A stretch of DNA of 64,000 bases, taken from contig NW_022985163.1 in assembly GCF_010093535.1 (NCBI RefSeq), positions 1 through 64,000 on the forward strand, written 5' to 3'. Below the pieces are notes generated by a model. It was given only the letters and a program-made list of their open reading frames with translations, had not been told where the DNA came from and did no database searches. The translations under genes were made by a program, and so were the position numbers. This DNA comes from Lindgomyces ingoldianus. Lineage: Eukaryota; Ascomycota; Dothideomycetes; Pleosporales; Lindgomycetaceae. Shown here one piece after another: positions 50,401-60,716 of the stretch (within the stretch, counting starts at the first letter, position 1; the number at the start of each line of letters is the position of its first letter).

Positions 50401-53400
50401 ATGTTATTAATATAAACATATTATTTTAAGCTGCTACATTTCTAAAATCTATGTCTACACAAGATACCTAAGATGCACTATGCAAATGCTAGATTAACAC
50501 TTATTAAGAACCCCTAGACTATATTATGCATAACTCTAGTATAAACTTTACTTTAAAGGATTTTTAAGCTTATGCAAAAATTATAAGAGCTATATGTAGG
50601 CAGATGCCTATAAAAGCACATTAGGTAGTTAGAAAAGTTAAGTATGTACATACACCTTTTTAATAAGTGTTTAACATTCTAAAGACTAAGCTAGGTAACT
50701 GTACAGATAATAAGGCTATTCTGCAAATAGCAGTTAAGGCTCTAAACAACATAGCTAGCCTACACAGTCTAGTACCCACGCTGCTAGTTTTTAGGGCATA
50801 CCTAAGAATTAACCTAGACTTTCTACTATTACTAAATATTATTACATAAGTAAGTGCTATATAAAAGGTAATAAAGATACTTTAAAAAACTATATAAAAG
50901 TAAACATTAATTATGTAATTAACACTTATAATAGCTTTATAATATATAAAGTTCTTAACCTTCTTTTTAGCTTAAAAATTATAGCATAGAGAGAGAAAAA
51001 AGGCTAGACTAGCTTATATAAAATTAAAAGCATTAAAAAAAAAGACATTATTATTAAAAAAAAAAATAGCCTACTAAAGCTCTAATATACACAGGTTAAA
51101 CTATACTATAAAAAAAAAAAAAAAGACAACCTACTTATAATAAATAACCTAGATAAACTAATCCTTATATAAAAGAATTTTCTAAAGAAAAGGAAAAAAG
51201 AATAGCTTTATAAAAATATTATAAAAGTAAAACTAAAGCCTACTACAGACTAAGCCCTTTAGAATAGTAATGCTACACTAGTGCAAAGAGAAAATATAAA
51301 TACTAGAAAAAGTAAAAGGTAAAAGAAACCTGCATAAAGTCTAGACTAGATATTCTTAACCTAAAAAAAAAAAATAATTAGGCCTTATTTATTAAGCTTT
51401 ATATAGATAGTATAATTACTATACCTAAAAAACTATTTAAAAAATTAAACTATATAGAAATAAACACTTTAATTACTAATAGCACTTTTAAAGTTATAGT
51501 GTATAACTTAATAAAGTATAAAAGTTAGATTTTTAACCTTTGCTTTATATAAAAAGTAAAAGGCAAAATAACTTAACTATATAAAAAATCCTGCCTAGTG
51601 TTTACTAGCTACTTAAATAAAAAAAAGGGAGAAATTTTTACCTAGTTACTAACTATTTAGAGGATAAGCTAGAAACTACTTCTAGCTATAAAAGTAAGCC
51701 TAAAAGCTATATATAAAATACATTTTAAACTATATAATATTACATAAGTATATATCTAATTAATAGATAAGCTTATGCGCACGCTATATATAAAGCTACT
51801 AAAGGAGATATGCTAGAGCTTTCTACTAAATATAATACTTTAGGTTGTACAACTCTTGTATAGAGCTGCTAAATTAGAACTATATTAGTTTAAAACATAC
51901 TATAACTACTATAAAAAAAAGCTACNNNNNNNNNNNNNNNNNNNNNNNNNNNNNNNNNNNAATTACTAATAAAGAAAAGCACACCTTTAGTATTACTAGC
52001 TTATAAATAAATAACACTTTAAGCATTATAATAAAAAATTTTATATAAAGAAAAAAAAAAAACTATAAAAAGTAAAGTTTTACATAAAAAGTAAAACTAT
52101 TCTAGTAGAAAAGCAGCTTATTAAGTTTAATAGTAAAAGAATTAAACTTATGTATAACATAGTAGTTCTTACTTAGAAAAGATAAGTAAGCTACCTTTAT
52201 ATAATTAACTTAAAGAATAAAGATGCTGCATAATAATATGTTAAGTAATATATAAGAAAGGTATACATTACATTTATGTGTTAACTAAAAGTAGTATTTA
52301 ACCTATCTATTACTGCATAAACTATAGACCCTTTATATAATAATATTAACACACTTAACACATAAATCTAATAGTAGATAGATAATAGTAAGCGTAGTCT
52401 TACTTTTTTACTATTATAGCTTAATTATGCAAAGCTGTTTATTTTTATAAATAAATTATTTACTAATAATAAAGACCTTAGCTTATAGCTAGAATTTTTA
52501 ATTATATTAGGTAATAAAAACTATATAGAGCAAAGTAACTACTTTAAAATACTAGGTAACATTATATACTAGAATTTTACTAAGTGTAAAAAAGTAACTA
52601 GAAGTGTCTTTGCTAGTAAACTATATAAAATAGTTAGAGAGTTTAATAATATAATTACTCTTAGTACAACTTTATAGTAAATTATATAAACACTTAAACT
52701 ACTACTAATTCTAGTAGTAATCTGCACAGATTTAAGGTTTTTATATAATTACCTTATTAAGCTAGGCACTACTAGTAAAAAGTAACTTATAATTAACATT
52801 ATGTTACTCTATAAATTATATAAGAAAAGAGAAATTACTAAAATAAAGTAGATTAATAGTAAAAACAACTTAGTAAATGCATGTATAAAGAAAACACTAA
52901 ACTAGGCTTTTTAATTATTAGTCCTAACTAACTGCCTCTCTGTCTAGATAGAAGCATCTGTAGACTAGCTAGATCCTATGCGCAAAGATGCCTTAGACTA
53001 ACTAGACTAATAATGCTTTTATATAAGGCCTATTTCTCTTTATTTTTTTTTATATTATACGCACTTATCTTTTTTATTATAAAGATCTGTCACTGTTAGC
53101 ACTATATAAAAAGAGAAGAGAGCTAGGGGATTGTACAGCAGGGCTTAGAAAGCAAAGGATAAAGAAAAGAAGAGCTATTTATATAGCGCAACTAGCCTAT
53201 TCTAACGCACAGCATTACTAAGGTATGTCCTAACAAATAGGGTAAAGTAAAGGCAGAACATAATTAAATAGACCTACATAGACAGAAGGGAGGTAACGCG
53301 TACAGAAGGCAACTCTTTAGACAAAAAGAAAAGTTGCTAGTGTCTGTACACAGCAGCAGCGTTGCGGCCTGGATACAAGCGATCACGCACGAGCAGGATC

Positions 53401-53606
53401 ACGTATCTATGTCACATGATGCTTGTGCGCGAACCTCTGTGCGCGAACATCTAGATATCCCCCTTTTCCTCTGTACAGAGGAAAAACAAGAAGCAATCAA
53501 CACTAGTTACCTAACACCCCTGTGCGATGTTTACACCGTGCAAACCTCTCTGTCTCGTACGCATTTGCTGACACCAAGTGCTAGCTAGCAGAGGGTCTAT
53601 GCAACA
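47428..53606 (+). mobile_element. Ty1/copia retrotransposon Y2, best readable copy
   Basis: LTRs of 266 bp at 47428-47693 and 53341-53606, with the target duplication TAAGT (47423-47427 and 53607-53611). A purine-rich tract (AAAAAGAAAAG) just before the right LTR gives the plus orientation. Readable pol remnants: integrase C-terminal part at 50667-50849 ('AVKALNNIA', then 'VPTLLVFRAYLRI'), then RNase H at 52440-52640 ('KCKKVTRSVFASKLY'). Integrase before RNase H is the Ty1/copia order. A 35-N gap at 51926-51960 matches exactly 35 bases present at the equivalent place in Y1, so the gap is correctly sized. Confidence 0.85.
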
Positions 53607-53611
53607 TAAGT

Positions 53612-53950
53612 AAATAATAGCTAGCTAGCTAATTTTTAGCTTTAATTAAGTTAGTAAAATTTCTTTTTTAAAAACTAAAGGTTTATATAAATTTAAGATT
53701 AGTTATTATCTAAATAGAAGTATTTAGATATAATGTTAGGTGTTATGTAGCATAGTCTTGTGTCACAGTTGTACACATAAACAGATAAATATTCCTTTCC
53801 TTTGCATAGACTTAGAAGAAGAACAATTAACACTAGTTACCTACTACCCCCCGCGCAATGTGTACACTGTGCAGCCCTCTTTGCCTTGCACGTACTGGCT
53901 AATTATAAATGCTAGCTAGTATAAAGCCTATTTAATAGTTATCTAGAAAT
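53612..53950. repeat. Diverged relative of the Y LTR
   Basis: The part from about 53760 to 53940 resembles the right half of the Y LTR (shared ACACTAGTTACCTA, then an ACACTGTGCA-like block and GCTAGCTAGTA). It differs too much to be the same subfamily and has no partner. The rest is featureless AT-rich DNA. Confidence 0.5.
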
Positions 53951-54150
53951 TAGTAAGGCGCTGTAGACAGTGTAATTAGACTAGGCATAACGCGCAAACG
54001 TGTAAGCAAGAAGTAGAAGTAGTATCTAAATAATATTCTAGGCTGTACTGTACTCTATAGTGCTAGAGTGGGTTGTTATGGGCTATAATAACGTTTGTTG
54101 TGGTGTGGTCTTGGCAAAAGTAAGCAACTCAGGTGTGCGAGTAACTGTTA
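53951..54150. mobile_element. Right-end fragment of a pogo/Fot1 element
   Basis: About 200 bp matching the last part of copy f (about 43325-43520), ending in GTCTTGGCAAAAGTAAGCAA and a partial terminus. The last 15 bp or so of the inverted repeat are missing where a different, less mutated sequence begins near 54150. Confidence 0.65.
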
Positions 54151-54339
54151 ATCCCTGTGTCAGATTAAAGCACTGTTTCTAGGCTTCCTAAGATAAATGA
54201 TGGGTTTAGATATGATGTATGGGATGATAATTAATTGTATTAATTTATTAATCTTTTTTTGTCTGCTCTGCTCGTGTTGCTCGGCCTTGTTTTTCCGGTC
54301 TGAGTCCCTCGCGCACTAGCCCTATGCGCGACCAGCTTG

Positions 54340-54465
54340 CAACATGCTGCAATTTGTTGCAAAATACTGCAAAATGCTGCAACATGCTGCCATTTGTTGC
54401 AAAATGCTGCAACATGCTGCAATTTGTTGCAAAATGCTGCAACATGCAGCAATTTGCAGCAACAT
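54340..54465. repeat. Tandem array of about four 30-bp units (CAACATGCTGC type)
   Basis: Units start CAACATGCTGCAATTTGTTG and continue CAAAATGCTG. The first is a longer variant and the last is diverged. All six frames stay open through it because the period is a multiple of three, which produces spurious overlapping frames on both strands. The array is rich in CpA and so clearly not RIP-mutated. Confidence 0.8.
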
Positions 54466-54544
54466 ACTGTTCGAGCTTATTGCTCGTACTATGTAGCAGC
54501 TTTCGTCCAGCGTTCCTCCTGTCTTGACAGTAGGTGCGCATATC

Positions 54545-54640
54545 TGACACCCCGACACACCGATGCGGCTGATGCCAATCCCCGACACACCGATGCGGCT
54601 GATGCCAATCCCCGACATACCGATGTGGCTAGAGAGGTGG
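54545..54640. repeat. Tandem array of three 30-bp units (CCCCGACACACCGATGCGG type)
   Basis: Three copies of a unit beginning CCCCGACACACCGATGCGGC, the third with C-to-T changes. It has the same 30-bp period as the unrelated array 80 bp to the left. No gene is associated with either. Confidence 0.8.
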
Positions 54641-55434
54641 AACAGACGCAACTAACCATAATTTAAATATGTTTTACACAACGCATGCTAGAGCAAACTG
54701 CATGCAAATTAGCATAAAGGTGCACTTACATTAGGTATACATTTTTTTTAAAAAAGAATATAAGAAACACATAAGCTGACAGAGAAACAGCGTTACCGGG
54801 GTTTATCCGAAGAAATTCTGACTAACTAGCGCGTCCAAAAGAGGAGATTCTGCTAAACTTTTCGTTCTGCAAACCCGAATATAATAAGCAGAGCAAGCTC
54901 TGCTAATAAACTAAGTAGCATTTTAGCTTTCTAAAGAGCTGCAATACTATTTGTATGTCTTGCAACATATATACCTCTAATTCTGTCTAACAGGACTGTT
55001 TGACCCGGCCACTATACTGCCGCATTAAGGGACAAACCACGATCCGGTCACTCTATCATCCTCCGCTAAGCCCATTAGCCCTTACGTAGGACTGTACACC
55101 CTACCGTCGGCCCCTCCTCTCCGTCCTACTCCCAGGAACCCCTTGACCCGAGTGCTTCACTAAGCAAGGATTGTAACAGGAGCTCTGTACCACTGCGCCA
55201 ATACAACTAAAAAGGTGCGAATAATCAACCAACATTAATTGTTGCGTACAGAATAGTATATATACCCGTCGCACGTAAGCGCCATCTTGGCCTTACATCT
55301 ACTTATGTAGCTTATGTAATTATTACAGTAAGTGTTGTAGGTTAGTCTTATATAAGTTTGTATCTAATGTGTTTCTTAAGTTCTTTATAGTATTTAGATA
55401 TAAGTGCTGTGTCTCTTTATAATGTCTTGCTTGC
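54641..55434. other. Intergenic transition from transposon block to gene island
   Basis: 54655-54760 is the unmutated counterpart of 46995-47100. 54980-55240 is GC-balanced, without a frame. 55245-55434 has a TATATATA box-like stretch near 55257 and then AT-rich sequence, possibly part of another LTR. I see no gene here. Confidence 0.5.
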
Positions 55435-55474
55435 TGTGATGACAAGCACTGTCTCTACTACTGTGTAGAGCTGG
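55435..55474. mobile_element. 40-bp fragment of the L-family LTR
   Basis: TGTGATGACAAGCACTGTCT and the following 20 bp match the start of the L LTR at 16965 with three mismatches, then the match stops abruptly. The cyclase-like frame downstream is already open within this fragment, so the gene's break point coincides with the end of the LTR piece. Confidence 0.75.
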
Positions 55475-55490
55475 CCTGGGGCGGAGAGAC

Positions 55491-56843
55491 TTGTACGCTG
55501 CTGTCGGCGGCAGGACCATCACTGACGTGGTTGGGTTTGCTGCAGCCATTTACCGTCGATCGACGCCATGGATATCGATACCCACCGACTTTGTCGGGGT
55601 TGTATTGGGATGTGCTGCTGCTCGCCACGGGAACAACGACCTCTCTTTGGATTACACCAGTCGCGAGGGAGCCAAAGTCCACAAGGAGATATTGTCTTTA
55701 TCCCATCCACCTATTGCCACCTTCTACGATCCAGCTTCTCTTGTCTATCCACCACAAAGCCAGGCCCGGCGCGTCTGGGCCGAGCTGCTCAGGATTGCGG
55801 TCGGATTAGGCCTCGATAATGAGCTGTTCCTGTATGTCGAGACCCACATAAAGAGCATCCTGGGAAACCACCTTGAGAAAGGTGCAGCCGCAGCCTACCT
55901 CGCGAACGCCTTAGAGCTGGCGGCCACCGTTTCAGCAACAGCGGGCTCACCGTTGCCAATTGTCGGTGGGCTTGGGGATGCAGCGGTACGGGCTATCCGG
56001 TTGATCAAGGGAAACCTTACCGCTTCCTCCGATGGTGCGGATGATGCCGATTGCTTGGCCATGGCGATTGGATTCATGGCTACCTTGTCCTCGCTGAAAG
56101 GGAGGTTGAGCAATGTCGATCTTGAACGCATCCTGAGCCTTCTTCGGCGAGTGGGGCTGCGCATCTACGATGCAGAACTCCAGGCCGGTGCGCTATGGGA
56201 ACACATGGTGCCCGCAAACCCAATCGAAAGAATGAGGGAAGGATCGGCAACTGAACGCCTCTTTCCGGCAGGTTCCGGAAAGGGTACTGTGTTGTTCAGT
56301 GCGGCGAACGCCTCCCGGGCCGACTTTAGCACGGCCTTGTCGGTTCTCCGTGACTATTACCATGCCGATGAACCAGCAGCCAGTGGAACTTTGACCAACG
56401 GGCAGATAGCCGTTGACGCTTCTTATGTGGATACAACAAGAGCAACAGCAGCTCGACCCAGTGCCTGGAGAGTACATAAACAGATCATGTCAGCAGATGT
56501 CCAATATCGCATTGCCTCCGTCTCGCAGCTATTTGACAAGAGCAACCCGACACTCATTCAAAGCTACTGCAAGTCCCATGATACCACTTCTTGCAAGAAG
56601 AACATCCTGGTTGTGGTAGACAGCTTTTCAAACGACATTGTTTCTATGGTCCGTGGGTACTTTGAGAGTCATAGCGCTACCATCGGTGACTTTCGTGTCC
56701 TTCCTATGCACATTCCCAGCACAGAAAAGGACATGAAAGCTGTTCTTACGGTCGTTGACGCTGCCGTGCAACGTACGAGAACACTTTGCCCCAGGGCTTT
56801 TCTTCTACAGGTCAGAGAAGAGTTTCTCCAAGCTAAATTCTAG
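55491..56843 (+). pseudogene. Sugar-phosphate-cyclase-like frame with its halves in reversed order
   Basis: The 450-codon frame resembles 2-epi-5-epi-valiolone synthase and dehydroquinate-synthase-fold cyclases, but in two swapped blocks. Residues 1-290 match the C-terminal part of the family: 'AVGGRTITDVVGFAA' (NAD-binding GGG region), 'IYRRSTPWISIPT', 'SHPPIATFYDP', 'AELLRIAV'. Residues about 320-440 match the family's N-terminus: 'WRVHKQIMSADVQYRIAS', 'NILVVVDSF', 'STEKDMKAVLTVVDA'. The second block ends just where the first would continue. Several expected catalytic residues look changed: GGG to GGR, the His of the HGD segment to Leu in 'GGLGDAAV', and the aspartate after the PTT loop. 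There is no ATG at the start; the frame is open from an LTR fragment at 55443. A possible splice donor (CAG/GTCAGA) is at 56810/56811. It is probably a rearranged non-functional gene, but codon use is normal and there are no internal stops, so expression as a permuted protein cannot be excluded. Confidence 0.7.
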
Positions 56844-56961
56844 TAGAATCTAGTTGATTAGTGAATCGAACGCGGAGCCGAATGGACTCACGTCTATAGC
56901 CTTTACTGTGCAATAGAATCCACTCTATGCAGACTAGCCTTTCCACACTTTGATTCATTCT

Positions 56962-58461
56962 CTAGTCATAGTCGCTAATGAGACGCACACTATCATCTGC
57001 TTGGAGTCTGCTCGCTTGCCCTTCCAATACACCAACCGTCCCAAACACAGTTTCCATCTCTTCCAATGACTTGCCCCTAGTTTCACGCACGACGAAGAAC
57101 GCGTACACCACGATGGCGAAGCTGAGAAATGCGTATAGTAGAAACGTCTTCCCACCGATCGTGGCAATGGCATGCGGCGTGAGTTGGCTAAAGGCGAAAT
57201 TAAAGAGCCATTGGCTAGAGCCTCCCACAACATTACCGACTTCTCGAATCTTCAGCGGGAATATTTCTCCAATGTATAGCCAGACAAGTGGACCCCAGGA
57301 CCAATTAAATGAGAATGCTTCCAGGTACACCATGCCAATGGCGGCAGCCCCGTAGGTATCGATCTCGTCTGCATTCATGGGTGGGTGCATGGCCACGAGG
57401 ATGCCGATGCCCAGCATAAAACTGCCCATCGCAAACGCGCCGGCCATGAATGGCGTTCTTCGTCCAATTCGTTCCACCAGGAAGGTGATGAAGATGACCA
57501 CCCCAGCGATTTTAAACATACCGTAGACACCCGTGACAAAGATCGACTGGTTGCCAGCCCCAATTGTAACGAAGATTTGCGGCGCATAGTACGCCAGACT
57601 CGTGTTGCCGGTGCACTGTTGGGCCGCCTGTAAAGAAAATGCAAGAAAAACACGCCAGCGGTTGGACGGGAGGCACAGTTCTTTCCAGGTGGAACCTCCT
57701 GAGGCTCGAAATTCTACATCCATACCATGGAGAATCTGTTGGAATTCAAGCTGGCAGTCCTCATCCATGCTGGTGACGCCTCGAATCCAGAGCAGCGCTG
57801 CGTAAGCCGCTTCGCGATGTCCTCTCTGGGCGAGCCAACGGGGCGACTCCTTGACAAACAGCATCCCCAGCCCGAGTATGGCGCCCGGAACCAGTTGAAG
57901 TCCAATCGGTATTTGCCATTGCTTGGAGGGGGGTGGTCCGAGTGAGGATGGTCGGATGCCCGCCGTCACAGCATAATCCGTCCAATAGCTCAGCGCGACA
58001 CCGAGCGTAATGAAAAGCTGGAAGCATCCGCCAAGTTTGCCACGAATGTGCTTTGGTGCTACTTCCGCCGTGTAGATGGGCACAATAACCGAACTCGCGC
58101 CTGTCCCGAGGCCTGCAACGACGCGGCCAGAATAGAAACAGGCAAGTGAGTATGTGGTGACCTGCAAAGTGGCTCCGAGACAAAACACCATGGCCGCCGC
58201 GACAATGGCCCAGCGCCTGCCGAAGCGCGATGTGATCGGCCAGACCAAAAGACATCCGAAAAAAGCACCCGCTTGAAGCAGTGACAGGCAATTGGATTCT
58301 ACGCGCGTCTTCTGCTCCGCGGCGTAGCCAAAGTCGCGCTGGAACGATGGCAGGGTGAGAACACCGCCGACCACACCTGTATCATACCCGATCAAGAAGG
58401 ACCCTACCGATGCCAGCGCGACAGCATAGGTGGAGCGAAATGTGCCGACTCTTTTGCCCAT
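56962..58461 (-). CDS. MFS sugar/quinate-type transporter
   Basis: 499 residues from the ATG at 58461. The frame stays open to an earlier ATG at 58584, but those 41 residues lack membrane character and most family members start as here ('MGKRVGTFRS'). Membrane protein of the sugar porter family with 12 expected helices. Family signatures are all present: 'GYDTGVVGG' in helix 1, 'SRFGRRW' (79-84), 'GRVVAGLGTGASSVIVPIYT' (112-131), 'ESPRWL' (205-210), 'QQCTGNTSLAYYAP' (281-294), 'ERIGRRTPF' (330-338), and 'RETRGKSLEEME' (459-470). The substrate is not certain: quinate, hexose and inositol carriers share these motifs. It is convergent with the cyclase-like frame (118-bp gap) and divergent from the CmcJ-like gene, so uptake or export for the same pathway is possible. 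No frameshift or intron is seen. Confidence 0.9.
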   Translation of the reverse strand: MGKRVGTFRSTYAVALASVGSFLIGYDTGVVGGVLTLPSFQRDFGYAAEQKTRVESNCLSLLQAGAFFGCLLVWPITSRFGRRWAIVAAAMVFCLGATLQVTTYSLACFYSGRVVAGLGTGASSVIVPIYTAEVAPKHIRGKLGGCFQLFITLGVALSYWTDYAVTAGIRPSSLGPPPSKQWQIPIGLQLVPGAILGLGMLFVKESPRWLAQRGHREAAYAALLWIRGVTSMDEDCQLEFQQILHGMDVEFRASGGSTWKELCLPSNRWRVFLAFSLQAAQQCTGNTSLAYYAPQIFVTIGAGNQSIFVTGVYGMFKIAGVVIFITFLVERIGRRTPFMAGAFAMGSFMLGIGILVAMHPPMNADEIDTYGAAAIGMVYLEAFSFNWSWGPLVWLYIGEIFPLKIREVGNVVGGSSQWLFNFAFSQLTPHAIATIGGKTFLLYAFLSFAIVVYAFFVVRETRGKSLEEMETVFGTVGVLEGQASRLQADDSVRLISDYD

Positions 58462-58735
58462 GATATGCGTGCACGTTTTGTGTTGCCACGATCGCCGAAC
58501 AGATTGTAAAGTGGATGATTGGAGGCTGGATGGAGCCCAGCGAGGTGGTGAACCACGGACGGTGTCATGGACTGCCTGCGTCATCCTTGGCGCTTAGGCT
58601 GTCAGCGGACCCGCCCAACCACCCGCTGGACATCGCCGCGGATAAAAGAGCACAGGTGGAGTCGGCATTCCATCATCCCACTTCCATTCGCATTTTTATT
58701 CCAGTTTTTCTCCGCCTCGCCAACAGTTTAATGGT
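58462..58735. promoter_or_regulatory. Shared promoter region of the transporter and CmcJ-like gene
   Basis: 274 bp between two divergent start codons. GATAAAAG at 58641-58648 could serve as a TATA-like or GATA-factor site about 90 bp before the plus-strand gene. A two-codon upstream frame (ATG at 58731, stop at 58737) overlaps the ATG at 58736 and might lower its translation. Confidence 0.45.
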
Positions 58736-59987
58736 ATGAGACAAAGTGCATTGACAACCACAGCTCCGCTCACCCAGGAGGGCTGTAGAGAGACGATGAT
58801 GTACTTTGCACTCAAGTTTCTTGTCGATGACCCGCTGTTTGAGGAGGAACAGCCATACGAGCTCTTTGGTGCCGTGCTGAAGCCCGGCGCAAAGGCACCG
58901 CCAAAGTTCACCAACTGCTCGTATCACGTGCAACCCGGAGTGACAGTCCAAGATGTGAGAGACTACAAATCTGGTGCGAGTCTAGACGCAGAAGGGTTCA
59001 CGTTTGTGAAACACAAGACAAGCTGTCATTTGTCTGTCGAGCATTTTGAGGCCGCAGGACGAGACGCGCATAACCAGGTCGTACTGGGCTACCTATCCGA
59101 GACTATTGCCCTAGTCGAGCAGCATCGTGTGCACGAAAAGGTCAGTTGCATCGATTGGCGGGTAAGCTATTGTGCAGGGACAAGAGGGTGGGGCTGTGGT
59201 GACTTGTTTACATCTTTGACATTGCAACAGTTCCGACGTAGCCAATCTCCTTCGGAGGCACCCAAAGCGCCATCGACTTCTAAAGTGCTCGAGGCTCGAG
59301 TGCAGCCCCTACTGCTTGGTCTCCTGATGCATTGCGATAGGCAGACCCACCCTTCCCATCCTCTCTCACCCCCCATTGTGCTCATGGACCGCGCCAATAC
59401 CAACTCAACGAGCAGACTTCTCACACCAAGGCGGCCGTGATCGCTTGGAGATTCACTTGACCCAAGACGAGCTCGACATGGTGGACAGTGGGAAGTGGCA
59501 GGCTGAGATCATTAAGTGCGTCCTTTGCCGACACCCGCGCCCATGCCCTACGAGTGCATGCCGCATCGCACACATACTTACGTCTCTCTTTTTCTCAGTG
59601 CCTGGCGCCCATTGAAGACGGTCAAGATCGCTCCGCTCGTCGTCACGGACCGCCGCTCTGTCCTGCGCGATGACCTGATCGAATGCCATCAAGTGATGCC
59701 GGACCGCGTGGTGAAGAACTTGTACCTCAAGCATCGACCCTACCGCCAGTGATATTTCTTTTCGGACCAGACCCCGGACGACATGGCACTATTCAAGTCG
59801 TGGACCTCGACTCGTGGCCGTGGCTTTGCCGGTGAGTCAGCGCTTTGTCTCTAATTCAACGATGGCTAATGTTGCCGGATGAGATTACTTGGCTCATGGT
59901 GCTGCAATGCATTTCCCGGAAGGCGAGGACCAACCGAGAGAGAGCATCGAGGTGCGGATGATTGTATTGAAGGCGACCCGTGTTTGA
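58736..59987 (+). CDS. CmcJ/AsaB-type oxygenase (GA4-desaturase family), five exons, one in-frame stop
   Basis: Family: fungal hydroxylase/desaturases related to cephamycin CmcJ and aspergillic-acid AsaB, found in secondary-metabolite clusters. Exon 1 is 58736-59161, ending '..IDWR'; intron 59162-59230 (GTAAGC..CAG); exon 2 from 59231 ('FRRSQS'). A second intron of unclear borders ends near 59417, where 'DFSHQGGRDRLEIHL' begins. Intron 59516-59598 (GTGCGT..CAG) rejoins as 'IINAWRPLKTVK', the family hallmark. Exon 4 is 59599-59831, intron 59832-59883 (GTGAGT..GAG), and the last exon is 59884-59987 ('AHGAAMHFPEGEDQPRESIE', then 'VRMIVLKATRV'). In exon 4 a TGA at 59750-59752 stands where the family has Trp, just before 'YFFSDQTPDDMALFK'. 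Either the gene is recently inactivated, or this is a base error. Start by the first ATG in frame; an internal Met pair lies 20 residues on. Confidence 0.7.
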
Positions 59988-60716
59988 ATTGTGAATTTTC
60001 CCGAGCGTCTCCTCTACTTCTGCCTCTTCAGTCCCTAGCATCCACGCGTGCAACAGCCTCGCAGCGTCATGACCGCTGTACAGGACGCTGCTACTGTATG
60101 TAGCAGCCCATGGCCGCGCTGCTTCCTCGCAAGTACACAAAGCAAGTCCAGTCGGTCCAACGATCAGCCAACCTGCTGCCACCCTGCCGTGTCCCCACCC
60201 ATTGCCCTTGTCCACCCATCTCTTCTTCAATTACTACCTGGACCGGGTTTCGCTGGGATAAAGACAGGAGGTAGAAACAGGATGATGTGTACAGCCACCT
60301 AGGGCTGCGCCGAGTGATGCTTGTTGTGGGAGCAGGGCAAAAGCCGCTCGTAGACCACCAGCGGGACCCCTAGCGACTGCGGCCATGCAGCACGGTAGCA
60401 TCCATCTCCCGAACCAAGCGGATCTTGCTCTGCGGTTCGGCTGTGGCGCTTTCGTCGGCCGGGCCAAGCAGAGGCCACGGTCCATGGGGTTTCACGTATA
60501 CGCGCATGTAGGGACGGCGAAGGTGACGTGGGCCTTGTTGGGATCCGGCCGGCGGGGGTGGGGGCGATAGAGGGGTCGCGGGGTGGGGATCTCGAGCGGG
60601 CGGACAAGTATTGTAACGGCGAGAGAAGGAGCACAGGCGAGCGTCGAATTTGAGGCTGACGCGGAGGCAACAGCGGATCCAGACGCGATGTCAGCGGGGC
60701 CAGGCTACGCGCTCTG
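59988..60716. other. Intergenic region upstream of the HAD gene
   Basis: About 730 bp, GC-rich in the right half. Several long open frames occur on both strands but share no recognisable domain and lack start contexts. I read it as untranslated and promoter DNA. Confidence 0.5.

Noticed and set aside
54240..54666. Several overlapping open frames on both strands (67-109 codons) rich in Cys and Gln
   Set aside because: They come from the 30-bp tandem arrays, whose period is a multiple of three; no domain and no consistent start.
55150..55215. tRNA-like or SINE-like A box on the minus strand (TGGCGCAGTGGT)
   Set aside because: No paired acceptor or T arm could be drawn and no convincing B box follows at the right distance.
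1..55440. AT-rich block as a centromere
   Set aside because: Nested RIP-mutated transposons are also typical of ordinary AT-rich compartments; sequence alone cannot tell, and CENP-A data would be needed.
58462..58584. 41-residue N-terminal extension of the transporter
   Set aside because: No family similarity; the internal ATG at 58461 gives the normal start of sugar porters.
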